Assembly: GCF_024171695.1 (NCBI RefSeq)
Contig: NZ_JAMTCF010000018.1
Span: forward strand, 62,001-126,000
DNA: 64,000 bases
Origin: Actinosynnema pretiosum
Lineage (GTDB): Bacteria > Actinomycetota > Actinomycetes > Mycobacteriales > Pseudonocardiaceae
Reading direction: 5' to 3'
The notes under the pieces are model-generated. The model was not told where the DNA came from. It did not search any database and saw only the letters and a program-made list of their open reading frames with translations. Shown here in pieces: positions 33,294 to 43,154 of this stretch (positions within the stretch are counted from its first letter, which is position 1; every line of letters starts with the position of its first letter). A program made the translations under genes and the position numbers.

Positions 33294-33320
33294 GGCCGGG
33301 CGCGCCCCGCGCACCCGGCC
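33294..33320. terminator. Hairpin between convergent genes
   Basis: GGCCGGG and CCCGGCC enclose a 13-nt loop, directly before the stop of the minus-strand permease gene, and can serve both convergent genes. Confidence 0.55.
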
Positions 33321-33330
33321 CCCGAAGGCC

Positions 33331-34500
33331 TCACTTCCCCGCCGGTTCCTCCCCGGCCTTCACCGGCGTCACCGGCACCTCGTGGTCGACCGCCTCCGGC
33401 GCGGCCTCGGCGCTCGGCGCGAGCCGGTCGTCGATCACCTCGCCCAGGTACCTGGCCACCACCGCCGCCGTGGCCACCACCGGCACCGCCAGGAACGCCC
33501 CCGCGATCCCGTACAGGCTGCTGCCCGCCGTCACCGCCAGCAGCACCACGGCCGCGTGCAGCCGCAGGCTCCGCGACTGCAGGATCGGCTGGAGCACGTT
33601 GCCCTCGATCTGCTGCACCGCCACCACGACCACCAGCATGATCACCGCGGCGGTGAACCCGTTGCTCACCAGCGCCACCAGCACCGCCATCGCGCCCGCG
33701 ATGAACGCGCCCACGATCGGGATGAACCCGCCGAGGAACGTCAGCGCCGCCAGCGGGATGGCCAGCGGCACCCCGAGGAACACCAGGCCGAGGCCGATGA
33801 GCACCGCGTCGAACAGGCTCACGATCGCCTGGGTGCGGATGAAGTCGCCCAGCGTCCCCCACACCCGGTCGAGCACGACCGCCAGGTGCCCGCCCGCGCG
33901 CTCGCCGACCACCGCGCGCAGCCACGGGATGAACCGGGGCCCGTCCTTGACGAAGAAGAACGCCAGCAGCAGCGCCACCAAGCCGGTGACCACGCCGGAG
34001 GTGACCGTGCCGACCCCGGTGAGCAGGCTGTTCGCGATCGACCCGATGCTCGCCTGGAGCTGCTGCACGCCCTTCTGGATCAACCCGTCGAACTGCCCGT
34101 CGCCCAGGTTCAGCGGCGGCCCGCTGACCCACTGCTTGGCCTGGCCGAGCGCCTCGGTGGCGCTGTCGGCGATGTCGTCGGCGCCGGACGCGATGGAGGA
34201 GCTGATCAGCGCGATCATCCCGCCGAGCACGCCCAGCCCCAGCAGCAGCACGATCGACGCGGCCAGCGCGGGCGGCATCCCCTTGGCGCGCAGCCAGCGG
34301 GCGGGCGGCCACAGCACCGTGGTGATGAGCAGGCCGAGCAGCACCGGCATCACCACGACCCAGAGCTTGCCGATCAGCAAGCCCAGCAGGTACGCGCCGA
34401 TCGCGACCAGCGCGATCCGGGTGCTCCACCTGGCCAGCCAGGTGACACCGTGGCCGATGGCCTGCCCCCGATCGGTCCAACGGCGGTCAGTGGCGGACAC
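33331..34500 (-). CDS. AI-2E family permease
   Basis: A 389-residue polytopic membrane protein of the AI-2E exporter (formerly UPF0118) family with about eight helices. Conserved blocks include LVALLLAFFFVKDGPRFIPW, FLGGFIPIVGAFIAGAMAVL and VQQIEGNVLQPILQSRSLRL. A glycine/serine-rich extracellular loop follows the third helix. The GTG at 34500 is preceded by GGAGGGAG and is preferred over an upstream in-frame start. The family includes TqsA and Na+/H+ antiporters, so the substrate cannot be named. Confidence 0.9.
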   Translation of the reverse strand: MSATDRRWTDRGQAIGHGVTWLARWSTRIALVAIGAYLLGLLIGKLWVVVMPVLLGLLITTVLWPPARWLRAKGMPPALAASIVLLLGLGVLGGMIALISSSIASGADDIADSATEALGQAKQWVSGPPLNLGDGQFDGLIQKGVQQLQASIGSIANSLLTGVGTVTSGVVTGLVALLLAFFFVKDGPRFIPWLRAVVGERAGGHLAVVLDRVWGTLGDFIRTQAIVSLFDAVLIGLGLVFLGVPLAIPLAALTFLGGFIPIVGAFIAGAMAVLVALVSNGFTAAVIMLVVVVAVQQIEGNVLQPILQSRSLRLHAAVVLLAVTAGSSLYGIAGAFLAVPVVATAAVVARYLGEVIDDRLAPSAEAAPEAVDHEVPVTPVKAGEEPAGK

Positions 34501-34730
34501 GGTTCTCCCTCCGGATCGCGGCACGACCCCCGCGCCGCTCCTCGTGCCGATCCTGCCAGAGGGGACGATCAGGGCGGCTCCGGCGAGCCGTGGCCCGACC
34601 GGGTGGTGCGCGCGATCACGTCCCCGGTTCCCCGCAGGTCACACGTTCGGGGTTCCCGGCCGGTGCGAGCGGGGGCGGTGTCGGATAGTGCACTCCGGGT
34701 CCCGCCGCCGTCACACCCCGGAGTGGTCAC

Positions 34731-37700
34731 ATGCGCGCCAGCAGGTTCTCCTCCTCGGCGGCCTGCCTCGGGCTGCTCTCCGCGCTGCTGGTGGCCCTGC
34801 CGCAGCAGGCCGCGTCCGCGCCCGCGCGCGACCTGGACCTGCTCTACTCCGCCGAGTCCTACGGCGACTTCCTGCTGGTGGGCAACGGCAACACCCGCTG
34901 TCCCGACCCCGGCGACCCGGTGGACCCGCTGCGCGGCACCCCCATCGCCACCTGCCAGGACGCCCGCGCCAAGACCGGCGTCGACCCCGACCGCACCAGG
35001 GGCGCCTACTTCACCCGCTGGGCCGACGTGGACGGCGACACCTCCACGTTCAACTCCTCCACCGCCGAGCTGACGATCCCGTACGGCGCGTTCGTCGACT
35101 ACGCCCGCCTGACCTGGTCCGGCAACACCGGCACCGTGCTCCAGGCCGACTCGTCGGCCACCTCCGGCTGCGACGCCCGCCAGCAGGGCGCGGGCGTGGT
35201 GCTGCCGGAGCTGCCGCCGGAGGCGGACATCCCGGTGTCCGGCCCGGACGTGACCCCGGCGTTCCTGCGCGTGCAGGGGGTCCCGGCCGCGAACGTGTAC
35301 GCCGAGGACTACACCGAGGACGACCTGGACTCCCTGGCCCCCGAGCAGGCCCAGCTGTACTCGGCGGGCTCCGAGGTCACCTCGGCGCTGGCGGCGGCCC
35401 CGACCGGCGTGCCGCTGGCCATCGGGGTGGGCAACGTGTGGACCCCGGAGGGCTTCGGCTGCTTCGCGGGCTGGTCGCTGACCGTGGCCTACTCCTACGA
35501 CGGGCCCGACCCCGGCGCCCCGTTCAAGACCCAGGTGCAGCTGCGCAGCGGGCACGTGCGGGTCTCGCCGACCGAGGGCCCCCACCAGGTGACCGCCCCC
35601 GGCCTGCGCACCTCGGCGCAGCGGAGCCTGCTGGGCCTCACCGCGTTCGGCGGCGACCACGACCGAGCGGGCGACCGGGCGCTGGTGGACTCCCGGGCGC
35701 AGCCGGGCCTGGGCACCCAGGGCAACTACTTCAGCGGCGGCGTGGACGGGGCGACCTCACCCGCCGACGCCAACACCATGGGCGCGGACGTTCACTCGTT
35801 CGTGAGCGGCGACGTGCCCACCGCCCCGCCGGGCGGGACGCGGGACCTCGCGTTCCGCTTCGAGCCCGGCGCCGACGACTACGTGCTCACCGACCTGGCC
35901 GTGTCGACCCCGGTGGACACGGGAGTGGTGTCCGGACGGGTGTTCAACGACCGCAACAACAACGGAGCGTACGAGCCGTCCGACGGCGACACCGGCATCG
36001 GGAACGTCCGCCTCACCCTGGAGCCGGACGCGCCCGCCACCCCCGCCGCCGTCCCCGAGCGGTTCACCGCGCCGGACGGCACCTACCGGTTCGACGGGCT
36101 GGGCGAGGGCGCCTACACGCTCACCGAGTTCCAGCCCGCCGACTACGCGGACGGGATCGACACCCCTGGCTTCAACGCCGTCGCGCAGGCCGACGACCAG
36201 TTCCGGATCGGGTTCCTGTCCGACCTGGACGCCTCCACCGACAACGCCTTCGCCGAGCTGGCCGGTGGCGAGCTGTCCGGGACCGTGCGGGCGGGCGGCG
36301 TCGGCGTGCCCAACGCGCTGGTGCGGCTGACCGGCGACAACGGCCTCTCGCTGGACTTCACCACCAAGAGCGACGGCGCCTACGACTTCCCCCGGCTCCC
36401 GCCGGGCGACTACACCCTGCTCAACACCCACCCCGGCGGCTACGCGGACGTGTCGGCCAGCGCGGGCACGGCCGGGGGAGTGGTCACCGGCCGCAACAGC
36501 GTCACGGGTGTGCCGCTGGCCGCGAACCAGGTCGGGACCGACTACGACTTCCTGCTCGCCAGGGCCGCCTCGATCACCGGCCGGGTCACCGACCAGGCGG
36601 GCAACGGCATCCAGGGCGTGCGGCTCGACCTGACCGGTCCGGTGGACCTGACCACGACCACGGCCGTGGACGGCGGCTTCTCCTTCAGCCCGCTGCCGCC
36701 GGGCGGCTACACCATCACCGAGACCCAGCCCGTCGGGTACGGGCAGGGCGGCGCGACCGCCGGTGACGCGGGCGGCGTCGTCGGCGTCGACGTGATCTCC
36801 TCGATCACCCTGGTGGAGAACCAGCAGGCCATCGGCTACGTCTTCGCCGAGAGCGCCGCCTCGGTGTCCGGGGCGGTGTTCGCCGACCGGAACCGCAACG
36901 GCCTGGCAGACCCGACCGAGCTGGGCCTGGACGGGGTGCGGGTCGACCTGGTCGGGCCGGGCGGGACGCTCACCACGACCACCTCGGGCGGTGGCCGGTA
37001 CTCGTTCACCGCGCTGGCCGCCGGGACCTACGAGGTGGTGGAGCGCAGGCCGGTCGGGTACGCGCGCGGCGCGGTCGTCGTGGGCAGCGCGGGCGGGACG
37101 GCGGGCGCCGACCGGGTCACCGGGATCGCGCTGGGCGCCGCGACCGCCGCCACCGGCTACGACTTCGCCGAGCTGCCGGGCTCGCTGTCCGGCGCGCTGT
37201 ACGTGGACGCGGACGGCGACGGGACGCGCGGGCCGGGGGAGGGCGGGGTGTCCGGGGTGCAGGTCACCCTCCTCGGCGTCGACGACGCGGGTCAGGGCGT
37301 CTCGCGCACCGCCACGTCCGGCCCGGACGGCGGGTACGCGTTCCCCGACCTGCTCTCGGGCACGTACTCGGTGCTGCGCGGCCCGTGGTTCGGCTACGCG
37401 GACGGCGTGGACAGCGCGGGCACCGCCGGTGGCACGCCGGTCCCCCCGGACGTGATCTCCGGCGTCGCGCTGCCCGCCGGGGCCCAGGCCACCGGGTACC
37501 TGTTCGCGGCGCTGGTCAGCGACGTGACGGGCGTGGTGTTCCTGGACGACGACGGCGACGGCGTGCTCGACCCGGAGGAGACCGGGCGGCTGGCGGACGT
37601 GGTGGTGACCCTGGACGACGGGCTCGGCCGCCGGGTGCGCACCGCCACGACCGACGCCGACGGCCGGTACCGGTTCCTCGCGGTGCAGCCGGGCGACTAC

Positions 37701-38468
37701 GTGCTGGCCGAGGAGCAGCCGGTCGGCCACGGCTCGTCCACGCCGGACCGGGTGCCGCTGACCGTCGTGCTCGGCGCGGTCGTGGACTTCGGCGAGGAGC
37801 TGGGCGCGCTCGGCGGTCTGGCCTGGCAGGACGTCGACGGCGACGGGGTCAGGGACGGCGACGAGCCGGGCGTGCCGGGGGTGGTGGTGGCGCTGGAGGG
37901 GAGCGCGGCGTCGACCGGGGCGACCGGGCCGGACGGGCGCTACGACTTCCGGGACCTGGCGCCGGGGACCTACCGGGTGCGGATCACCCCGCCCGCCGGG
38001 ACCCGCGTGCGGGCCGGGTCCGCGTTCGACCCGGTCACGCTGACCAGCCGGGACGTCGTGGTCGAGGTGGTCGGGGCGGACATCACCCAGCGCGCGGACC
38101 TGGACGCGGCGCTCGTGCCGGTGGACCCGCCCGTTGATCCGCCCGTGGACCCGCCGGTAGATCCGCCCGTCGATCCGCCGGTCGACCCTCCGGTCGATCC
38201 GCAGCCGCCGGTCGACCCGCAGCCGCCGCTGGACCCGGTGGACTCCTCCACGTCCCCCGTTCCGGCCGATCCGGTTGCGCCGGTTGACCGGGAGCCGCTG
38301 GTGGACCAGGCTGGTCCACCGGGGTCCGCTGGCAACGCGCCGCCGCCCGCCCAGGGGCAGGGGCTGGCCGAGACCGGCGCGCGGGGCGTGCTCCCGCTGC
38401 TCGTCCTCGGCGCGTCCGCGCTGCTCGCGGGCCTGGTGCTGGCGCTGCGCTCCCGCCGCCGGGCCTGA
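34731..38468 (+). CDS. LAETG-anchored surface protein with SdrD-type repeats
   Basis: A 1245-residue secreted protein. It starts with a signal peptide (ending PQQAASA) and an N-terminal domain of about 360 residues (DLDLLYSAESYGDFLLVGNG). From about residue 400 come seven SdrD-B/Cna-B-like repeats. These have entries such as SGRVFNDRNNNGAYEP, SGAVFADRNRNGLADP, GVVFLDDDGDGVLDPEETG and LAWQDVDGDGVRDGDEPG, with calcium-type DxDGDG loops in the last three. A VDPP repeat stalk (about 1125-1170) and the sorting signal LAETG (about 1212), a hydrophobic helix and RSRRRA finish it. LAxTG is the class E sortase signal of actinomycetes, so the protein is probably covalently wall-linked. Not all repeats keep the calcium loop. 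Confidence 0.88.
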   Translation: MRASRFSSSAACLGLLSALLVALPQQAASAPARDLDLLYSAESYGDFLLVGNGNTRCPDPGDPVDPLRGTPIATCQDARAKTGVDPDRTRGAYFTRWADVDGDTSTFNSSTAELTIPYGAFVDYARLTWSGNTGTVLQADSSATSGCDARQQGAGVVLPELPPEADIPVSGPDVTPAFLRVQGVPAANVYAEDYTEDDLDSLAPEQAQLYSAGSEVTSALAAAPTGVPLAIGVGNVWTPEGFGCFAGWSLTVAYSYDGPDPGAPFKTQVQLRSGHVRVSPTEGPHQVTAPGLRTSAQRSLLGLTAFGGDHDRAGDRALVDSRAQPGLGTQGNYFSGGVDGATSPADANTMGADVHSFVSGDVPTAPPGGTRDLAFRFEPGADDYVLTDLAVSTPVDTGVVSGRVFNDRNNNGAYEPSDGDTGIGNVRLTLEPDAPATPAAVPERFTAPDGTYRFDGLGEGAYTLTEFQPADYADGIDTPGFNAVAQADDQFRIGFLSDLDASTDNAFAELAGGELSGTVRAGGVGVPNALVRLTGDNGLSLDFTTKSDGAYDFPRLPPGDYTLLNTHPGGYADVSASAGTAGGVVTGRNSVTGVPLAANQVGTDYDFLLARAASITGRVTDQAGNGIQGVRLDLTGPVDLTTTTAVDGGFSFSPLPPGGYTITETQPVGYGQGGATAGDAGGVVGVDVISSITLVENQQAIGYVFAESAASVSGAVFADRNRNGLADPTELGLDGVRVDLVGPGGTLTTTTSGGGRYSFTALAAGTYEVVERRPVGYARGAVVVGSAGGTAGADRVTGIALGAATAATGYDFAELPGSLSGALYVDADGDGTRGPGEGGVSGVQVTLLGVDDAGQGVSRTATSGPDGGYAFPDLLSGTYSVLRGPWFGYADGVDSAGTAGGTPVPPDVISGVALPAGAQATGYLFAALVSDVTGVVFLDDDGDGVLDPEETGRLADVVVTLDDGLGRRVRTATTDADGRYRFLAVQPGDYVLAEEQPVGHGSSTPDRVPLTVVLGAVVDFGEELGALGGLAWQDVDGDGVRDGDEPGVPGVVVALEGSAASTGATGPDGRYDFRDLAPGTYRVRITPPAGTRVRAGSAFDPVTLTSRDVVVEVVGADITQRADLDAALVPVDPPVDPPVDPPVDPPVDPPVDPPVDPQPPVDPQPPLDPVDSSTSPVPADPVAPVDREPLVDQAGPPGSAGNAPPPAQGQGLAETGARGVLPLLVLGASALLAGLVLALRSRRRA

Positions 38469-38985
38469 GCCCACCGGACGCCTCCCGCGCAAGGGACCTG
38501 GGTCCCGGTGGATCAGGACCGTCGTCCCCTCGTGCCGCGCGCCCCCGAGGGGCAGCATTGTCCGCGAGGCACCGGAGAGGGGCGGGGCGGACGGGGTCCG
38601 CCAGGCGCCCGGCCCTCTCAGCGACGGTGTCGGTCGGAGCGGTGCACGTCGGGTTCGGGGGCAGGGCCCGAACGCGGTAGCGGACACCCTCCTGGGAGGG
38701 AGCGGAAGGGCGGGCACTCGCGGTGGCGTCGCGGGAGCCCCGCCCTCCGCCGTCCCCACCCCTCGTTCGCGAAAATCCTCCGGTCCCCTTTTCCGGAAAG
38801 CGGTCGCACCCCCGCGCGGGAAAGCTGACCGTGGGTGTGGGGGCCGTCACGGGAAGTGCCCGAATTGTGGTGGAACGTCCACGGTCGCTCCGCCGTCGAA
38901 GGCATTGAAGGGGTCGGTGATCGCGCTCGCGGCCATCCGGAGCGCGTCGACCCCGTGTCACCTACTGCCTGGCGGGAGCACAGCC
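38469..38985. other. Gene-free intergenic region
   Basis: In these 517 bp I find no convincing gene. A small hairpin (GGGACC-TG-GGTCCC, 38493-38506) follows the surface-protein stop and may help terminate. A locally AT-richer stretch near 38765-38800 could hold a promoter for the next gene, but no clear -35/-10 pair was seen. Confidence 0.5.
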
Positions 38986-39864
38986 GTGGACCACAACCAG
39001 AACGGATATCCGGGCGGCCAGGGCGGCTTCCCCGGAAATCAGGGCGGCTTCCCCGGCGGCCAGGGCGGCTACCCGGCCGCACCGGGCGGTCAGCCCGTGG
39101 GTCAGGGCGGTTATCCGGCCGCGCCCGGCGCATTCCCCGGCACGCCCGGCGGATATCCCCAGGCCTTTCCGCCCGGCGGTCACCAGGGGCAGTACGGCGG
39201 TCACCCCGGCGGCGGGGGAGTGCCGCCGAAGAAGAACAACGGCCCGGCCGTCGCGATCGGGATCGTCGTGGCCGTGCTGCTGCTCGGCGGCGCGGGCTGG
39301 GGCGTGTTCGCGCTCACCCGCGACGACTCCCCGAGCACGGCCTCCCCGGTGGCGGCCAGCTCCACGCCGACCTCCGCGTCCAGCGCCGCGCCGAGCAGCT
39401 CCAGCGCGAGCCCGTCCACCCGCAGGTCCAGCACCAGCTCCACCCCGAGGGGCGACTGGAGCAGCATCAAGGCCGGGTCGTGCGTCAAGGCGACCACGAT
39501 CGCCGGGCAGATGGAGCTGACCGAGGGCGCCTGCGACCCGACCAAGACGAACTTCCTGGTCGGCAAGGTGGTCGTGGACGGGTCGTGCGAGCCCGCTTAC
39601 ACGACGGTGTGGCGCGCCGAGGGCGCCGAGCGCACCGACTACTGCCTGATCCCGAACCTGGTCATCGGCGAGTGCTACGACACCGGCGCTGGGCCGCTGG
39701 ACGTCCCCGTGGCCCAGCCGTGCACGGGCGCGGGCACCGACCTGCGGAAGGTCACCGAGTTCCTGAAGGACACCCAGGACCACAACAAGTGCAACGCCCA
39801 GGGCGCCTACTCGTACTTCACGTTCCCGCAGCCCGCGCTGGTCATCTGCATGGTCAAGCCCTAG
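38986..39864 (+). CDS. Membrane-anchored protein with Gly/Pro-rich cytoplasmic tail (paralog A)
   Basis: A 292-residue type II membrane protein. The N-terminal 80 residues are GGQGGFPGxQGGYP-type repeats, followed by PPKKNNGPAVAIGIVVAVLL (transmembrane), a Ser/Thr/Pro linker, and an extracellular domain of about 150 residues. That domain has six cysteines and the signature YCLIPNLVIGECYDTGAGP. The GTG start follows GCGGGAG. The extracellular domain is clearly paralogous to that of the next gene. Comparable LppU-like proteins occur throughout actinomycetes, and their function is unknown. Confidence 0.8.
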   Translation: MDHNQNGYPGGQGGFPGNQGGFPGGQGGYPAAPGGQPVGQGGYPAAPGAFPGTPGGYPQAFPPGGHQGQYGGHPGGGGVPPKKNNGPAVAIGIVVAVLLLGGAGWGVFALTRDDSPSTASPVAASSTPTSASSAAPSSSSASPSTRRSSTSSTPRGDWSSIKAGSCVKATTIAGQMELTEGACDPTKTNFLVGKVVVDGSCEPAYTTVWRAEGAERTDYCLIPNLVIGECYDTGAGPLDVPVAQPCTGAGTDLRKVTEFLKDTQDHNKCNAQGAYSYFTFPQPALVICMVKP

Positions 39865-40022
39865 TCGGGAGGGGCGCGGGGGCGGTGGTCCACGCGGGGT
39901 GCGGGCGAGGTCACGGGAAATGGCCCGGCTTTTTCGGTGAAAGCGCTGTGCGGGGTCGGGCGCGCATATAACGTGCGCCCGTCCAGCTTTCCTCGGGCAG
40001 CACCAGTCACACGAAGGTCCCC

Positions 40023-40850
40023 ATGAGCACACCGCAGCCCCCGCACAACCAGGGCGGCTATCCCACCGGAAACCCCGTTAACGGGCAATACGGACAGCCC
40101 GCTCCCGGTTATGGGCAGCCCACCCCCGGTTATGGCCAGCCTGCCCCCGGTTATGGCCAGCCTGCCCCCGGTTACGGGCCCCCGCCCCAGCCGCTGAATT
40201 ACCCGATGATGCCGCCCGGTGGCGTCCCGCCGCAGAAGAAGGGGCTGCCGAAGGCGGTCTCGGCCATTCTCAGCGTGCTGATGATCGCCGGTGTCGGCAT
40301 CGGCGTGCGGCTGGTCGCGCGGAGCCTGTTCTCCGACTCGGACTCCACGTCCACCGCGTCGGCGCCGCTGACCGGGACCCAGACCCCCGAGGTCAGCGTC
40401 GCCCCGGTCAAGCAGAACTGGGTGGCGACCATCAAGGCCGGGATGTGCGTGCACGCCACCGAGGCGGGCGGCGAGCTGTCGATGACGGAGCGGGGCTGCG
40501 AGGCGGCGGACGCGAACTACACCGTCGGCAAGGTGAGCACCATCAAGTGCGACATCCTGGACAAGTCGCACTACCAGGTCCTGACCCAGACCGACTCCCT
40601 CACCAAGTTCACCACCAACTTCTGCCTGGTGCCCAACCTCGTCGTCGGCAAGTGCTACAACGCGAACCCCGACGTCGCGATGGAGGCGTACCCGACGCCG
40701 GTCTCCTGCACCGACACCTCGGTCCCGGAGCGGGTGAAGGTGACCTCCGTCGTCAAGGGGAGCACGGACTTCGCCAAGTGCGACCCGGAGAGCGACAGCA
40801 GATACCAGTACACCGAGCCCCAGCAGCTGTTCTGCCTGGCCACGCAGTGA
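40023..40850 (+). CDS. Membrane-anchored protein with Gly/Pro/Tyr-rich tail (paralog B)
   Basis: A 275-residue type II membrane protein. The N-terminus has four PAPGYGQ-type repeats, then KKGLPKAVSAILSVLMIAGV as the membrane anchor and an extracellular domain. Key residues of that domain align with paralog A: IKAGMCVHAT, ERGCEAADANYTVGKV and FCLVPNLVVGKCYNANPDV. The ATG follows ACGAAGG. The two genes are 158 bp apart on one strand and clearly arose by duplication, while the cytoplasmic repeat units evolved separately. Function unknown. Confidence 0.8.
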   Translation: MSTPQPPHNQGGYPTGNPVNGQYGQPAPGYGQPTPGYGQPAPGYGQPAPGYGPPPQPLNYPMMPPGGVPPQKKGLPKAVSAILSVLMIAGVGIGVRLVARSLFSDSDSTSTASAPLTGTQTPEVSVAPVKQNWVATIKAGMCVHATEAGGELSMTERGCEAADANYTVGKVSTIKCDILDKSHYQVLTQTDSLTKFTTNFCLVPNLVVGKCYNANPDVAMEAYPTPVSCTDTSVPERVKVTSVVKGSTDFAKCDPESDSRYQYTEPQQLFCLATQ

Positions 40851-40991
40851 TCGGGCGCGCGGCCGGGGTTCCGCGCCGCGTGGACGGCCTCCTTCCACCC
40901 GGACGACCCGCCACCGGGGCGCGCGGCAGAACCTAGGGTGGGTTCCGGGGCGGGGCCCCCGTCCCGGAACCACACTGGAGGACTGCGACCC

Positions 40992-41972
40992 GTGCGGCAC
41001 GTGAAGCTCGGCAGCACCGGACTGGACGTCTCGCCCCTGTCCCTGGGGTGCATGACCTACGGCGAGCCCGACCGGGGCAACCACACCTGGACGCTCCCCG
41101 AGGAGCCCAGCCGGGAGCTGATCAAGCAGGCGCTCGAGGCGGGCGTCAACTTCTTCGACACCGCGAACGTGTACTCCGACGGCTCCAGCGAGGAGATCCT
41201 CGGCCGGGCCCTGCGCGACTTCGCCCCGCGCGAGGAGGTCGTCATCGCGACCAAGGTGCACGGCCGGATGCGGCCCGGCCCGAACGGCGGCGGGCTGTCC
41301 CGCAAGGCGATCCTCACCGAGATCGACGCCAGCCTCACCAGGCTCGGCACCGACCACGTCGACCTCTACCAGATCCACCGGCTGGACCGCTCGGTCCCGC
41401 TGGAGGAGACCCTGGAGGCGCTGCACGACCTGGTCAGGGCGGGCAAGGTCCGCTACCTGGGCGCGTCGTCGATGCACGCCTGGGAGTTCGCCAAGGCGCT
41501 GTACACCCAGAAGGCGAACGGGTGGGCGCGGTTCGTCTCGATGCAGAACCACTACAACCTGCTCAGCCGCGAGGAGGAGCGGGAGATGCTGCCGCTGTGC
41601 GCGGACGCCGGGGTCGGGGTGATCCCGTGGAGCCCGCTGGCGCGCGGCAAGCTGACCCGCGAGTGGGACGCGACGACCGAGCGCTCGACCACCGACCGGT
41701 TCGGCACGACGCTGTACCGGGTGGAGGAGAGCGACCGGCGGATCGTCGCGGCGGTGGGCGAGGTGGCCGCCGCGCGCGGGGTGTCCAGGGCGCAGGTCGC
41801 GCTGGCGTGGGTCTCGCGCAACCCGGTGGTGACCGCGCCGATCGTGGGCGCGCGGACCTCGGAGCAGCTCGTGGACGCGGTGGCGTCGCTGGAGCTGGAG
41901 CTGACCGACGACGAGGTGGCCGCGCTGGAGGCGGCCTACACGCCCCGGATCAACGAGGGCATCCACCTCTGA
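40992..41972 (+). CDS. Aldo/keto reductase
   Basis: The 326-residue (beta/alpha)8 aldo/keto reductase has the catalytic tetrad in FFDTANVYSDGSSEEILG (Asp and Tyr), VIATKVHG (Lys) and YQIHRLDR (His). The C-terminal NADPH block is APIVGARTSEQL. It resembles actinomycete YghZ/general-stress AKRs that reduce small aldehydes. The GTG start lies 10 bp after GGAGG, and an upstream in-frame GTG at 40938 is less likely. A terminator hairpin separates it from the convergent monooxygenase. Confidence 0.9.
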   Translation: MRHVKLGSTGLDVSPLSLGCMTYGEPDRGNHTWTLPEEPSRELIKQALEAGVNFFDTANVYSDGSSEEILGRALRDFAPREEVVIATKVHGRMRPGPNGGGLSRKAILTEIDASLTRLGTDHVDLYQIHRLDRSVPLEETLEALHDLVRAGKVRYLGASSMHAWEFAKALYTQKANGWARFVSMQNHYNLLSREEEREMLPLCADAGVGVIPWSPLARGKLTREWDATTERSTTDRFGTTLYRVEESDRRIVAAVGEVAAARGVSRAQVALAWVSRNPVVTAPIVGARTSEQLVDAVASLELELTDDEVAALEAAYTPRINEGIHL

Positions 41973-41979
41973 CCGCCCT

Positions 41980-42013
41980 CCCGGACCCCGCCCCCGCGCG
42001 GCCGGGGTCCGGG
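41980..42013. terminator. Bidirectional terminator hairpin
   Basis: CCCGGACCCCG and CGGGGTCCGGG form a perfect 11-bp stem with a 12-nt loop between convergent stop codons. Confidence 0.8.
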
Positions 42014-42020
42014 GGCGCGT

Positions 42021-43154
42021 TCAGGCCCCGGCCCCGGTGAGGCCCGACATCAGCGCGACCAGGGCGTCCGGGCCCGACGGCTCGAAGCACGCCGCCAACC
42101 CGGCCGCCGACATCACCGCCGCCGCCTCGGCGCGGGGGAACATCGCCGCCTCGTAGGTGGTCAGCGCCGCCTCGACGTCACCGGGGTGGGCGAGCAGCGC
42201 CGCGCCCAGCTCGGCCCCGTCCAGCATCGCCAGGTTCGCGCCCTCGCCCGCGAACGGCGACATCACGTGCGCCGCGTCGCCGAGCAGGGTGACGCCGGGG
42301 GTGCGCGGCCAGCGGTGGCCCACCGGCAGGGCGTTGATCGCCCTCGGGACCAGCGGCGCGGGCGCCTCGGTGATCAGCGCGCGCAGGGCCGGGTGCCAGT
42401 CGGCGAAGTGCCGCAGCAGCTCGGCCCTGGCCGCCTCGGCGTCGGTGAAGTCGATCGAGCCCAGCCAGTCCGGGCCGATCCGCAGGGCCGCGTACGCGTG
42501 CAGCGCGCCCGAGCCGTCCCGGTGCGCGAGGAAGCCGCGCTGGTCGCCCAGCGCGAACAGCCCGCCGGGGCCCGCCAGCGCGGCGATCTCCGGGTGACGC
42601 GCCTCGACGTCCGGCAGGGTCAGCTCCACGAACGACACCCCGGTGTGCTCCGGGACCGCCGTCGACAGCAGTGGCCGGACCCGCGACCACGCGCCGTCCG
42701 CGCCGACCAGCAGGTCGGTGGTGATCTCGCGGCCGTCGGCGAACGCGACCCGGTGCCCGCCGCCCGTGAGCGGGTGGACCGCCACGGCCTTGGCGCCCCA
42801 CCGCACCTCGCCCGCCGCGTCGAGCAGGACGCGCCGCAGGTCGCCGCGCGCCACCTCGGGGCGGCCGTTGCCGCCGTCGTCGCTCAGCCGGGTGACGCCG
42901 TGCCGGTCGAGGACGCGGGTGGCGTCGCCGCCCCGGTGGACCGCCGCCTGGAAGGCGTCGAACGCGCCCGCCGTCCGCAGCGCGGCCTGGCCGGACTCCT
43001 CGTGCATGTCCAGCATCCCGCCCTGGTCGCGGGCGGTGGGGGAGGCGTCGAGGTCGTGGACGGTGACCGCGACGCCGTTCCGGCGCAGCACGGCGGCCAG
43101 CGTGAGACCGCCCAGGCCCGCGCCGAGGACGGTGATCTCCTGGTGCTCGGTCAT
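42021..43154 (-). CDS. FAD-dependent monooxygenase (TetX/PHBH-like)
   Basis: A 377-residue class A flavoprotein monooxygenase. The FAD motif EITVLGAGLGGLTLAAVLRR opens the protein, DLLVGADGAWSRVRPLLS is the DG motif, and GVTLLGDAAHVMSPFAGEGA is the GD motif. It resembles TetX-like proteins that hydroxylate polycyclic aromatic compounds or inactivate tetracyclines, but most such homologs have unknown substrates. The ATG overlaps the stop of the upstream TetR gene (ATGA). The cognate repressor, of the tetracycline-repressor C-terminal type, suggests induction by an aromatic antibiotic or a related compound. Confidence 0.88.
   Translation of the reverse strand: MTEHQEITVLGAGLGGLTLAAVLRRNGVAVTVHDLDASPTARDQGGMLDMHEESGQAALRTAGAFDAFQAAVHRGGDATRVLDRHGVTRLSDDGGNGRPEVARGDLRRVLLDAAGEVRWGAKAVAVHPLTGGGHRVAFADGREITTDLLVGADGAWSRVRPLLSTAVPEHTGVSFVELTLPDVEARHPEIAALAGPGGLFALGDQRGFLAHRDGSGALHAYAALRIGPDWLGSIDFTDAEAARAELLRHFADWHPALRALITEAPAPLVPRAINALPVGHRWPRTPGVTLLGDAAHVMSPFAGEGANLAMLDGAELGAALLAHPGDVEAALTTYEAAMFPRAEAAAVMSAAGLAACFEPSGPDALVALMSGLTGAGA

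Noticed and set aside
35757..38759. Long minus-strand frame opposite the SdrD-like gene
   Set aside because: Low-complexity composition and no motif. It is caused by GC-rich codons of the surface protein.
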